A stretch of 64,000 nucleotides of DNA from Dasyornis broadbenti (taxonomy: Eukaryota; Chordata; Aves; Passeriformes; Dasyornithidae): NCBI GenBank assembly GCA_013397935.1, contig VZRN01004407.1, positions 7,333,002 to 7,397,001 on the forward strand. Reading direction: 5' to 3'. The translations under genes and the position numbers were made by a program. The notes under the pieces were generated by a model. The model saw only the letters and a program-made list of their open reading frames with translations. It searched no databases and had not been told where the DNA came from. This document shows, one piece after another, positions 1-12,000 of the stretch. Position 1 is the stretch's first letter, and the number at the start of each line of letters is the position of its first letter.

Positions 1-3000
1 GCCTGAATGTTATAAGAGAAGGATATCTCTACAATGAATGATTCCTTTTCTTCCGCAGAGACTAAAAAGCTCTGGCTGCAGGCTAACACCTTTGTACACC
101 GCTGTCAGTGTAAAGGTGAACTGTGTTTGAAGATGCTGATTCACATGCTATGTGATACTGCATTACAGTTTTGTTACTGATAATGGCTTGGGTAAGTGAT
201 TCTAGAGAAATCACAATCCCCTGTGCTCAATGGATCAGCTATTTAAAACTTTATTTACTTAATTAATTGATCCTTACACTCATTTTCAGGTTTTGTGTTT
301 GTGGTAAGGGTTAGCGCATTCCTGTAGAACTAATGAAAGGTTATGGGCTGCTGTAAAAAAAGTTACATGTAGAAGCCACTTTAGTGTGATCAAGTGCTTT
401 TTCATACCATATCAGACTTTGAGAAGGAATCTCTACTTATTTGACCAACCACATTTGGATCATACTCTTAAAACAAGCGAGTAATTGAAATTCTTTAATG
501 TGTAATGAATTGTGAGGGATTTTTCAGTTCTTTTTGTCTTTTCCTAAGGCAGAAATTGCCTTATGACATGGGTATGTGAAGAACATGTTCACTGCATTCA
601 ATCACTTTGAATTTATGGTTCTTTACTTTATTGCAGGATATCTGTATTGGAGAAGATCAGTAACCAGAAAGGTACAGTTAGCTTAGTTGAATAATGAACC
701 TATTGAAGAAAGCTGCTGCAGCTGCAAGTATAAATGTATTCAGTCACTTTAAATCTGATTTATACAAAGTTAGCTTATACCTACAAGTAGCACTTCAGCT
801 TATAGTTAGACAAAACACAGGGAAATGGATCCTACTGATAACCTCAGAGTGGTTAAAAATTAAAAATTACCCTTCAGGCTTTCTGCTTGAATCTATTCCT
901 TGCTTACTTGGTACATGATAATTGGAAAAGCAGGGCAAGTACACACTGCTTAAGTGGTGTTGGGGGAAGGACCTTGTATAAAAAACACAACAAGACAGGT
1001 ATTCTCATTCCTTTTCTAATTCATTAAGCAATGCTGTGTTTTTTCTGTCTGCTTTCCTGCTCTCTCATGTATCAGTGTGGGGTTTTCCTTCTCTTCAAGC
1101 TAAGACAAGACTGACGGAATGCTGAGGAGCTTATAAAATTTACTGCTTTTGATCAACTGGGAAATTCACTGTTATGTAATTATAAATGATCACCCACTCA
1201 AGTTGCCTGGATAACAAGAGTCCGCCACAGAATCTGTTAAGACAGTTAAATATTTCACGTGCTTTTAGCAATGTCATCATAGGTATTTGATCTATCCAGT
1301 TTTGCATCCTGCCTTTTGAACAGGCTGCTAACTGAGAGTTAGGTGATCAGCACAGTATCCAGTCTTGTCACTCACCCTGAAAATACACATAAGCTGCTTT
1401 ACTGTAGTAGCCAGTTTTGTGCCTTGGAGGGACCCTGGATTCATGAGTTGCAAAGTTCAGTTTTAGTACCAACTCTGCCACTGACTCACACATTGGCTGT
1501 AAGAACCTTCACTACTGTTGGATTATTTAAAATGTCCAGCCCACTCATTTAAAGCTTGTCTGTTCTTAGGATTCTTGGGATGTTTTGTAGAGTTATTAAT
1601 TATTTTCAGTTCCAATCAAATATATTCAAATACATTCAAATTAATTCCTTGAACCAACATCTTAAAACTTGTTATTTAAATGCAAGTATCTGAAAATTCT
1701 GTTGATAGTCAAAGAAGTTAGCTGTCAGGCTTGGCAAGTGTCAATCTGTTGAGTTGAAGATCTCTTCCCTGGCTGAACTCTGCTCGAGTGCCATGTCATC
1801 TGCAGCTTCATCTCTAGGAGATGAGGATGAAGGCCTAGCTTACACCTGAAGGCTGAAAGGAGGCTTCCTTCCTTCCCTTGCATATAGCTGATGAATCTGC
1901 TAACACTATGTTACACAGACAAAAAGCTAAAAAATACAGAGACAAGACCAGAGGATCCAAGGAAACGGCTTATCGCAAAAAGTGGTAAGCAAGGGTATAT
2001 ATAGGTCAGCCTGTAGGAAGCTGGGCACCCAAGGAGTGGAGAGTATATTACTGTTTGAAGAGATTTGGAGAATAATTTCGGGCACAAAGATGACTGGATG
2101 AAAACAACGCATGTCTCCATTGGAATTTACATGACAGAAGCTATTTATGAAAGAAGTGTTATGTAGGGGAATCCCTAGGACAGACTGTTCAGATTGTGTC
2201 CACTGGTTGTAAGTATGTTTGGGATGGAAATTGAAGTTCTCTGACCATCAAAGCTATTGGTGTGGGGCACCTTCCCAAATGTTGGAATGAGGCAAAAGGC
2301 ATGTCACTGTTTCACAGAGAACATCAGTCATTTTAAGAAACAGGATGTTTTGAAGTGGCTTCCTTCAAAATCCAAGGCTCAGCATGTTGACTAATCTGAT
2401 ATTCTTAATATTTGTTCTCTAGCAAATTAAAGCATTACTTTTCTAAGGATCCTTCTACTGGAGTTCTTATATGTTTGCTTTTGAGCATCTGTGTTTGGAT
2501 AATTTAATCTATGTTTTCATCTCTGTCACTGGACTTCTTCAAGGAAACCAAAATATTTTGTAGAAAGAAAAACAGTGCTATTAGGCACAGGCTGAAGAAA
2601 TAATGGCAATACACTATGCAGTGTAATCTGCTTTTAGTTGGTCATATTCAACTATTGCTAGTTAGAGAAGACACTGGAAACAAAATGTTTGAACTTAGAA
2701 AAAATAAAATGTATTATAAAAAAATAAATACAGAAAATTAATAAATCAGAGTGAAACTAATCATATGGAAAATCTCAATAAACAATCATGCAATGGCTGG
2801 GATAATTTCAATGTATTAGAAGTACACATGGGTTTGAAATAACATGGGGGTTTTTTGCTTTGGGTTACAGCATTAATATCGTCATGTTTTGATTCTTTAC
2901 TGCTGTATTTACCCAAAAGAAAGACTAGCTTTTTTTAAAGTTAAACTTGGAAAAGTCATTCTAGATTCTGTCATTCTCCATATAGGTTAGTATGGTAATT

Positions 3001-3534
3001 AATGTCTGTTTTAAAAACAGAGCAACCATTCAAAAGCTTTCTTTTTTCATTCAGATTAGGTATTGTGTAGGCACAGCACAAAACTATCCTACCATTTTGG
3101 CTCTGTCTTTCTTTCAAAGTCGTTTTCCTTGTCCCATCTTATCCTTAGTTTGGCCTGTGACAACCAGTTAGGCTATCTGGGCAATTTTCTGATATCCCTT
3201 CCTTAAATGCCTCAGCTGTTGAACAGCTGTAGGAATATCAGTTATAGATTGAAGCCCCATTATGCTAAGGAACTGCACAAACACTAGTCACAGAGAGGAC
3301 CCAATACCTTCCCTCAAAAAGTCCAGTCTAAGTGGAGTAACATTCTAAGTGCCTGTGTCTAAATGGCCAGCTGGTGGCATATTTGTTTTGAATCTTACTT
3401 CTATGCAGGATGGTGACAATGAGTATCTCCTTCATGAGCCAGTGAAGAAGCTTTTCTGCCTGTCTTTTCTTCTTTAGATAAGATATAATGCATTGGCTAC
3501 AACATTGAGCTACACTTTTGCTTTCTCCCCCAAG
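1..3534. other. Upstream intergenic sequence, no gene recognised
   Basis: AT-rich sequence with frequent stops in all frames. Short open frames such as 694-918 and 1343-1552 have no recognisable domain and no supporting splice context. I see no RNA gene or interspersed repeat that I can name. In human and other vertebrates PLAU lies upstream of CAMK2G in head-to-head orientation, so minus-strand PLAU exons might be expected on this side. I looked for its serine-protease and kringle motifs on the minus strand and did not find them. Confidence 0.6.
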
Positions 3535-3641
3535 TGTGATTACTGGGGTTGTTCAACACGAGGTGAATCTGGTTGGTGTTTGCTACCATTGCTCCATGCC
3601 CCTCAGCAAAGGCAGGCCAATGTGCCGCAGATGCCAGGATG
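3535..3641 (+). other. Possible exon with CxxC-x11-CxxC pattern (uncertain)
   Basis: A pyrimidine-rich tract (3516-3532) ends in AG at 3533-3534 and is followed by 107 open bases. These end at a strong donor-like GTGAGT at 3642-3647. A second GTGAGT lies at 3717-3722 with the frame still open. The open frame contains VCYHCSMPLSKGRPMCRRCQ, four cysteines arranged as two CxxC pairs 11 residues apart, the spacing of a small zinc ribbon. I do not recognise the family. No in-frame ATG exists in the segment, and an in-frame stop lies at 3506-3508, so it could only be an internal exon. No partner exons were found. Chance similarity is the more likely explanation. Confidence 0.15.
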
Positions 3642-3722
3642 GTGAGTTCATCACCCTAAGCCGTGCCAGTGGCACAGGCAAGCCTGATTTGTTTCAGACT
3701 GAGTTGGACTCTCTTGGTGAGT

Positions 3723-6700
3723 CAGGGCTGTGCACTCTACACCTCCATAGACCTCTGCAGAATGGCAACTGCTTGTGTGTGTGGAGAGGAGATGTCAAGG
3801 TGTGCATGTGCTGAAAGCACTCTGCAGTTTCCATTTTAGATTATAGGAAGTCTTGGGATTAATTTTCCAGATATAATTGGTTCATTTGTGACTCGTAGCT
3901 AGGCATCTGTCCTGTAAGAGTAGAATTTCCAGGAAAACTTTCCATCCAAACAAGTTTTTTGATCAATTCGCAATAATAATTAAAATAGGTCACCATAGGC
4001 ACAGAAGTATGAAGGGGCTTCTGCTTACCCAAAGCCATCAAATAAATTATAATTTTTTGTCCAGCAGTATAAAGAAATAAAATAAGAAAACCTTTTTCTT
4101 GCACCTTTGATCCCTTTGTGAGAAGGGAAGAGGGATGCCACAGAGAGCAGGTAGAGGTGCTGGCCAGGGAAGGTGAGCTGTGCCCATGCCAGCTGCAGTG
4201 CAGTCAGTGAGCAGGGCAGGTGCAGTGCCGGTAACCAGCCGCAGCCGAGCACAGCTGCCAGCTGAGCACGTAGTGGCACATCCGAGGTCAGGCCAGGAGG
4301 GCAGTGGGGCAGGGAGGTAAAGACCAGGCATGTCCACACCCTCAGCACAGCCTGGGCAAGGATCAGGGCTGAGGGTCTTGGCTTCAGCAGCGATCCTCAG
4401 CAAAAGCAGGGCAGGCCCCAGTTTCCTAATCTGAATCCAGATTACTGTGAACACTATCAGCGCAGACCTACAGCACAGACATATAAACCCCGGGGCAAGG
4501 GAGGTGCAGGCAGGTAGAACTTGCACAGTCCCATGCTGCCCTGGCTTCAGGGACTGGGTGTTGAAGGTATGGACTTGTCTCCATTTATTCAGACCCGCTT
4601 CTAGTTGTTTATGCAAGGAAATCTGAAGTGCCTGTTTATTTGCAGATGTTCATATCAGTAAGGTATGGCTTTGGTTTTAATTTTAACAAGGTATGTAAGT
4701 GCAAGTGTTTGAGGTTTTTCACTTATTTGTCAAATTAGCAGTACAAATCCAAAACCTTTAGAACAGGTTAAATTACCAATTTGCGTATTCCTGATGTGTG
4801 ACGTGGACAGCAATTATTAATTTCTACTATTTTCATAGCATTATTCAGACAAATTATGGGGTGAGATACCATTATCATGTATATAATCCAGAGGAGGAAA
4901 ACAAGTCTCAGTGAGGTCAAATAAGAGGTGAGCCAGCATGTGTGAGGTTAGTTTTCCAAGAATTAATATTTGGGTCATAAAAGAACCTGGGGCTTCTTAA
5001 TTTTATTCTTCCCCAGAGATACTGAACATCCACAGCTTGCTTTGAAATGACCAGGAACTCTAGCATTTCTGAAAATCAGTTTGTATTTGTCACCCATTTT
5101 TATTTCTAAACAGACATGTAATTTCTGGTGCTGCAGTTGGAGCCAAGCAACTTGCATACAGAGAATTCACACACACCCAGCTCTTCTGGAGGATTAGAGA
5201 CTGGGATCCATGATTGAAAATCATGTTTACAACCAGGTTTATTGTAAAGTTTCCAGTTATCTGAGTGTGACAGGATGAGACCTGTCCTGCTTTGCTCCAT
5301 TGCTGTGTTTGAATCTGCCAGTTTATTCTAGTTGCCTTGCTGATGTTTTTTTTCCTCATTTTCTGATTTTTCCAGCTCACAGCTGCAAAAAAAAAAGCTG
5401 TCTGTGGGGTTTCTACAATACTGCTTTGCTGAGGAAAAGCTTCTTAACCCTCTGACATGTCATTTTCATTTGGCTCATCTCTTGCTAGTGAAAAATGCAC
5501 TCCACATTTGGGGCTGAGACTCTACACAAGCCCCAGAAAGAAGCCTACACACTTGGATTCCAAAGGCCTGGATGAAATTGCACCATTTCCCATCACACAA
5601 GAGCACCCAGCTGTAACCAGCACCCACACTGCACTTCCAACCCACATATAGGTGAGTCAATGTCACAGAATACCAATTGCCTAGCAGAACAAAGCAAAGA
5701 ATTTCCTTCATACATCACCAGCTGAGACCAGGGACTGAAACCTTTTGGGAACAGCCTCCAGATGTACATTAGCCTGGACCTGGAGTGTTCCCAAGTATTT
5801 GCGGAACCCCTCTGAGCCCTCAACCAAGGTGCTTTGCTGGCTATCCATTTGTAACCCAAGTACTATGTCACTAATTTCCAAGACAGTTCTCACTGGACTA
5901 AATAACTTGTATCAAATCTGATGTTCAGTGTTGCTTTTACAGCAAGACAATATAGTATCCCCATAGCTCTGTGGCTATAGCTGGCTGCTTTCTAGGGTCT
6001 TCTAAGGAAGGGCATAGGTTTCTGTGGATACAGAGCCAAGATACCCACTGAATCAGGCTCACTTCTTTGGCTGGATCTCCCTTCTTGGATTCTAAGATCC
6101 TTCCTTTCCTTCCCCACTCCCCAGGATACTGACAAAATTTTGCAGAGAAGCCTGCAGAGCACAGTGTGAACGAGATCTGCTGCACTACAGAGCTTATTAG
6201 TGTAGCTTGCCAGTCTCTTTCTAATATCACAGTTGTCTTCACATTTTGAAAAGCAATTAAAATCAACAGCACGTAACGTATTACAGCTGTAGTAAACATT
6301 TCCCTTGGCCATGGCAAACAGCCCTGGGGAATCTAAACTGCAAACAACAGCCCCTCCTCCTGTTTGCGATGGGGATGCACATTTAGGTTCAACTCTGCAA
6401 AACCTGGTTTTCTCCCAAATTTTTTGTTTGTCCTTTGTAAGCCGCCTGGGGAGCCATAACCTCCAGAGTACTGCATTTAGAAAAATTAAGTTCCCTGAGC
6501 AAACTGGGGCTTATTATTCTGGAGTTTATGAAAAGCATAGACTCTAGTAGAAACAAGTATTAATCATGGATTGCTGAGGGGGATGCACACCCTACATAGT
6601 ATTAATTTCTCACTGGCTACAGGTTTATCTGGTTAATCCCACACACTGATATTCATTAGCTAAATGAATACACCCACAGCCAAACAGCATGAATTTGCGG

Positions 6701-7600
6701 GGTTGTTAGTTGGCATAACTTCAGTGACTGTTAACAAGCCTTCATTCTTTATATACCAGTTGTCAGTCATAGTCCTGTTTGTGACTTATAGGAGAGATAA
6801 CTGCTATCAACATCTTGCAAATAAAAAGATAAAAAGAAGCAGCATAGGACTTGTCTGAGGCTACTGTGGAGCCAGCAATTTAAAATATGACAGCTCCAGG
6901 TCTATGTTTGCGAATGTAAATTGTCTGATGACGTTGACCTTTCTTACTGGTCACAGCTCCTGTGAGGTGCCTTAGTCCACAAACAGAGCCTGTATTTGAA
7001 AATAATTTTTCAAGAATAATGAGTTCTCAGAGCCCGTGTTAATTTTAAACTAGATGTTGCCACAGAAATGTGTCATGTCTCATGATGTATTATCCTTTTG
7101 CTCTTTGATCAATTCCTTCGTCTTGTTGGGTTTGAAATTAAGTGTCTTGCAGGAGATTCCCGATATGCACTGGATTTGCTGATTACTTGTCGGGGCATTG
7201 CAGGAATTAGACTGCAGGAGGGTGATTTGTTCGAGGAGGGTGAGCACCACACCCAGCTGTTCCCTCACACACCTTAGAGCCAAAGCAAGCCTTATAGTGT
7301 GGGTAAGTGCTGAATTTCATCACCTGCACTACAGTCTGTGCTTGGGGCTCAGCTGGGGCAAAGCTTGGATTTTAAATTTACAGGAACCTTGAGTTGCTGT
7401 TAGGATAGCCAAAAATCCAAACAAAGGCAATTTCTACAGCCTGTATAAACCCACTGATCTATTTGAAATTTTTCTGTCAGCGTGAATTTTTGAACAAGTT
7501 TTAACAGGTCATGTCTTTAAAATCTTTTAAGTAAAATTTCAGAGACTGCTAAGGACACAAAGTACATTTCAAAAAAATCTCATCCCTGTCACATTTTGAG
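3723..7600. other. Non-coding stretch with one GC-rich patch
   Basis: No gene recognised. A GC-rich patch at about 4130-4560 stands out from AT-rich surroundings. It keeps a 189-codon open frame on the minus strand (4047-4616), but the translation has no recognisable domain and is rich in residues expected from GC-rich noise. The remainder is AT-rich with short open frames only. Confidence 0.55.
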
Positions 7601-7744
7601 CACCTTACGCATAAAAATAACTGCTGTTGTGTCTTTGGCCGCAGCCGAGCAGCAGGCAGTGGGCAGCCTGCAGGCCAGCGCAGACACCCGGCCGCACTGC
7701 CCCGATGGCGGCTGCCTGGCCGTGCCTCTCCGTGACCGGGACAG

Positions 7745-7797
7745 CGAAGGATATTCTCGGATAGCGCAGGATACTCTGGGATAGCCCGGGATATTCT
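7745..7797. repeat. 20-bp tandem repeat, about 2.6 copies
   Basis: Copies start at 7745, 7765 and 7785. The first two share the pattern CGmAGGATAyTCTsGGATAG (m = A or C, y = T or C, s = C or G), and the third is partial (CCCGGGATATTCT). The repeat is inside the CpG-rich block, so it could alter local promoter architecture. It is short and may be polymorphic. Confidence 0.85.
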
Positions 7798-7871
7798 TTT
7801 TGAAAGATGTTTTTTTCTTTTCTTTCCGGAGTAGCCCGCACCCAGCGCGTGAGGCGGCGGCACTGTCCCGG

Positions 7872-7889
7872 GGCGCCCCCTGGCGGCCG
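7872..7889 (-). promoter_or_regulatory. CTCF-like binding site
   Basis: The plus strand reads GGCGCCCCCTGGCGGCCG. Its complement contains CGCCAGGGGGCGCC, which closely matches the vertebrate CTCF core (CCASYAGRKGGCRS). The site is within the CpG-rich block. Its motif orientation is minus, pointing away from CAMK2G. Occupancy depends on methylation and cannot be judged from sequence. Confidence 0.55.
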
Positions 7890-7994
7890 CCGCCCGCCCG
7901 CCCTAGCTTCAGGACCGGCCGCATTGTCCTCTCCGGTGTCAAGGGGACCGCATTCGCGAGCGAGCGTTTCCATCGCACTTCCCATGGAATGTAC

Positions 7995-8035
7995 TTGCAA
8001 TGTCCTCAGACACTGTAAGTTGCAATGTCCTCAGA
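7995..8035 (+). repeat. 16-bp direct duplication flanking a splice-donor-like site
   Basis: TTGCAATGTCCTCAGA occurs exactly at 7995-8010 and again at 8020-8035, a 25-bp period. The sequence between the copies contains ACTGTAAGT, a consensus-like 5' splice donor (GTAAGT at 8015-8020) at the edge of the CpG-rich block. Confidence 0.8.
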
Positions 8036-8683
8036 TTGTTCTAGTCTTTATCTTGTCCGGCTCACCTATGCCAGGCATCCCTCTGGATCACACCCCTCTG
8101 TGGTTCCAGGAGTGCTGCTTGTGCTGTCAGTGTGTTGTTGTTCTGCAAAGGGGAAGTTTGGAAAAGGTTTTAAAGCTCTTCCAAGCATCAGAGGAAAATA
8201 GTATCTCAGTAAATATAAACCAAGTGAGAAAACTGTGGAAAATATTGCTCTGAAGGTGGCAGCCACTTAGATATCCTTGGCTCTCTCAAGGGCTACATAG
8301 CTCTGCTTGGGGTTGTGATCTATTTGTGCAGGCCTAGATGACAGAACCTTGCTTGGGATTGAGAGATCTTATCCAACTACTTCAGGAAGTACCAGCTCAG
8401 TTCTGCCCAGTCCATGACAAGGCTCAGGCTGTGGGGTAGGAGGGTGTTTCTGACTGGCCCTGACTACTGGCCGTGTAGTACTTTTGAGGAGTCCAGGGTG
8501 GCAGCAGCAATGTGAGGAACTCTGGAGGACCATGTCACCCTGTTGTTCTGAGGCCTATTAGCCTGATACTCACCTAGCAAACTTAAAACTACCTGGCTTG
8601 ATGAATTCCAGGGGACAATACCAGGACTAGCTAATCAATAGAAAGAATATGTTTATGGCATTTATCAGTTTATTTCTCTTCTT

Positions 8684-9020
8684 TCCCTTCCTTCCTTCCT
8701 TCCTTCCTTCCTTCCTTCCTTCCTTCCTTCCTTCCTTCCTTNNNNNNNNNNNNNNNNNNNNNNNNNNNNNNNNNNNNNNNNNNNNNNNNNNNNNNNNNNN
8801 NNNNNNNNNNNNNNNNNNNNNNNNNNNNNNNNNNNNNNNNNNNNNNNNNNNNNNNNNNNNNNNNNNNNNNNNNNNNNNNNNNNNNNNNNNNNNNNNNNNN
8901 NNNNNNNNNNNNNNNNNNNNNNNTCCTTCTTTCCTTCCCTCCCTCCCTCCTTCCTTCTTTCCTTCCCTCCTTTCCTTCCCTCCCTCCTTCCTTCCCTCCT
9001 TCCTTCCCTCCCTCCCTCAC
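8684..9020. repeat. (TTCC)n microsatellite interrupted by assembly gap
   Basis: A pure (CTTC)n tract from about 8684 runs into Ns at 8742-8923 (182 bases). It resumes as an imperfect TTCC/TCCC/TTCTTT tract to about 9020. The gap falls inside the repeat, so the true length is unknown. Long open frames across this region are artefacts of the repeat and the Ns. Confidence 0.95.
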
Positions 9021-12000
9021 TTTCTTGCTTTCTCTGAATCCCCTTGTTATTTTATATGCAAGTTTCACATCACTTTAATTTTTTACCTTTCTAATTTGAA
9101 GAGTCCTAGTTTACTTAATCTTCTCTGTAAGAGTCGTGTTCCATGTATTTAACTATCCTTCGTGCCCTTTTTACTTGTGAATAACAATGATCAGCTTAGA
9201 GTCCATAATTTCATACATGAAGTTGGAATCTTTTCTCCTTGAGCATCACTTGACATTTAACTGCAGTAAATAATAGTGCAGGCAAGTGAGAGGGAGCAGA
9301 AACAAACAACAAGAGTGGAAAAGTGTGGGATGCTGCCTTCTGGGGGCAGTGTGAGCTTGTGTAATTACAGTAACTGTGATCATTTCTCAAGTGCAAACAT
9401 GCGGTGATTGTTTCAAGAATTCCTCTTATGCTCTTTACACCTCCTGTACTCATTCACAGTGAGACCATTACTTGAGTAATTAAGTAAATCCTTCCACTTC
9501 CCGCAACCTCCACTTTGCAGAGTTTTGTCTCTTTTTACTTTAACTATCTTTGGAGTATTTTTTTTTTTTCTCAATACATAGGCATGTTGATTTTTCCCTT
9601 ATTACCTCCTCCTAGTAGAGGGCTATTTGAAGAGATCCTGCAGAGATTACCTGGCAGAGAGGCCAGGCAAGTTGCTAAAACCAGTGGTCAGAGGTTCTCC
9701 TGCCTGTCATGTGACAGAAGCAAGTGGCACTTTTAGCCTGGAAAACACTAATTCACATTAAACTTCTGGTGCTGAAAGGTAGGCCTTGGGGTCTTTGATG
9801 TCTCCTGTTGCAGTGTATATGCAATATACAGCATCATATTTTTTGAAAAATACAAGAAAATAATAATGGGCATAGGTTGGTTTGCTTGTTTGTTTGTTGT
9901 AGTACATCCACATGCTTAGAAATGTTCTGCAGTAGGTACTGGCTGAGATGAATGCAAAAGGAAGGAGTCTCTCATAGCTAGTGCAGCCCAATGCTAAATT
10001 TGCAGTAATTTTCAGGAAAAATTACTTAAGTGAATTATGAGGCATTATGGGGGATGCTTCTGCATTTGTTCTTTGTGCTTTTTCCACTCCTTTCTATATG
10101 TAATATTAAAAGGCTCTTTTACATAGGTTCTTAGAAATTAAATTTGAATATATGTACTTGGCTATCTTGTATGAATCAGGTATTCTCCTCAAATATATTA
10201 ATGGATATTTGTGATTTCTCCTCTAAATAGTTAAAAAATACTTAGTGATAATTTCCTAAGCGCCAAAAAATCTTTTTAATCTGGTAAACTGAATCTAAAT
10301 AATGGTTTCTGATTTTGCCATTGAAGGTAAATGACACAGAAAAGGGAGAGAGAAATTTCTTCTGAGTCCCTTCTCTAAATACTTTTTTGCCTTGATTAGG
10401 AGTTCTGCCTCTGTAATGATGTCCAGTCATGACTTATTATTGCAACTCTCTTTTAATCTCACTTTTTATCTCAGCAACTGTATTGTTGTACATCACTCTG
10501 TAAACACTTGTTCTCCTGTCCAAATAAGAAGCCCGTCTCCAAAGAGCTCTGTTTGCCACCAAGAAGGAACAACAACTGTTCAGTAGAGGAAACTGTCTAT
10601 TGATAAGAAGGCAGGATCATTTGCTTCAAGATCCTATGGTAAGGTTAGATTTTAACAAGGTAACGAAACACTGGCAAATGAGCGCAAAGAGTTTTACAGG
10701 AGCAGAAGTTGTGGTGTTGAACAGACAGACAAACAGCTGAAGCTGATTGAAAGGAATGTAGTTTTGCCATGTGGGTAATTCATAACTCCTTAAACTGGAA
10801 GTGTTTTCTTAGCTAATTAAACAGCAGGATTAAAATGATTGTTGTGGATGTGGTTTTAATCCTTGGACAGCTGGGGTCTTTACACCCGGGTGAGATCTGT
10901 GTGTTGGGTGACCCAGCCCGCCCAGAGGTGCAGGTCAGATCCCTTAGCTGTCTCTGTTCACCGCACTCGCAGCCAGACTCAGCAGCAGCTCTGCAGGGTG
11001 AGCGCGGCTACTGCCGCAAGGTGTCTCCTGACAGTGCTTTCTTAAGGGCGTCTGAGCATCTCAAGTTCCTGCCTAGTGATCAAAACTCTTCCAGTGCAGA
11101 ACACAGTTCAGCCAATGCTCTCCTCCTTTGCTACTAACCTTTTTTGACTGTTAAGGCAGAAATTTGAAGCTATTTGATTTGGACTGTCTTTCATGGTGTT
11201 ATGTACTGTGATCTTCTGATGACATTCAGTGGCTGTAGGTCTTGAGATCTTGCCATACTTATGCATGTTCTATAAATGCTAAATTGCATTGGCAATGGAT
11301 TGTAATTTTTCCCACAGTGGCCTCTTTTTTCTTATGAGTCAGTAGTAGCAGGACTACTCCAATAGTCATGGATGCTTTTTCTCCTCTCCCTTCACTCAGA
11401 TGTCTCACATTTGTTTCAGCTGTATGCAGCTTGCATATTTTTCCCTGCTGCTTCTTAAATATTTACTGTTAGAAAATTTCCCTATACAATACATGTGGAG
11501 TAAGTACTTGGCAGTGCTTCTTTTACCTCTCAGTTGTGCTGGTGGACTTACATGAAGAAGGGTCCCCACAAGCATCATTCCCAAAGGACATGCGTGCTTC
11601 CAAGGTGGTGTTGAAAGCCACATATGAATCCTGAATGTCACTTGTCCTGTGCTTCTGTTCCTAAAAGAGTTTCAGAAGCAAAAATAGTCCCGGAAGCAAC
11701 ATACATGGACAGGGTGGCACAGAAGCCCAGCATGTGCAACGTGTTGTTGACTGAGCCTGTGCTGGCATTTGGAGAAATTACGCTGGAAACCTGAATTGTG
11801 AATGTTGCTGTTTCTGGGCTTTGTGTTTCTACCAGCCTAAGGCTAGAGCAATCACATGTTGTGTGTTTGAGCAAAGCTTTATGCTAACGTGTTGTGAAGG
11901 TAGACTTGAGATAACCAAAACCCACTTATAATATGTATCCTTTTCACTTAATACATTTGCTATTGTTCTGGCTATACACTTTATAACTAACAAAGTTCTA

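Larger units (their letters stand above)
7620..7975. promoter_or_regulatory. Compact CpG-rich block, candidate promoter
   Basis: About 350 bp of strongly CpG-rich DNA sits abruptly inside AT-rich sequence, 14 kb upstream of CAMK2G. A YY1-like GATGGCGGC occurs at 7704-7712; in vertebrate promoters this motif is often just downstream of the start site and points in the direction of transcription, here rightward. A CTCF-like site lies at 7872-7889. A consensus donor GTAAGT at 8015-8020 follows the block, so a rightward transcript with a first exon of about 200-400 bases is plausible. That transcript could be a non-coding RNA or a distal alternative first exon of CAMK2G. No clear TATA box or protein product is visible. 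Confidence 0.5.

Noticed and set aside
4047..4616. 189-codon minus-strand open frame
   Set aside because: GC-rich patch, no recognisable domain, composition like noise.
7605..8000. 131-codon minus-strand open frame in the orphan CpG block
   Set aside because: Explained by few stop codons in CpG-rich DNA and the 20-bp tandem repeat; no domain.
8649..9152. Open frames of PSFL-type repeats or KEGR-type repeats on either strand
   Set aside because: Translation of a (TTCC)n microsatellite and Ns.
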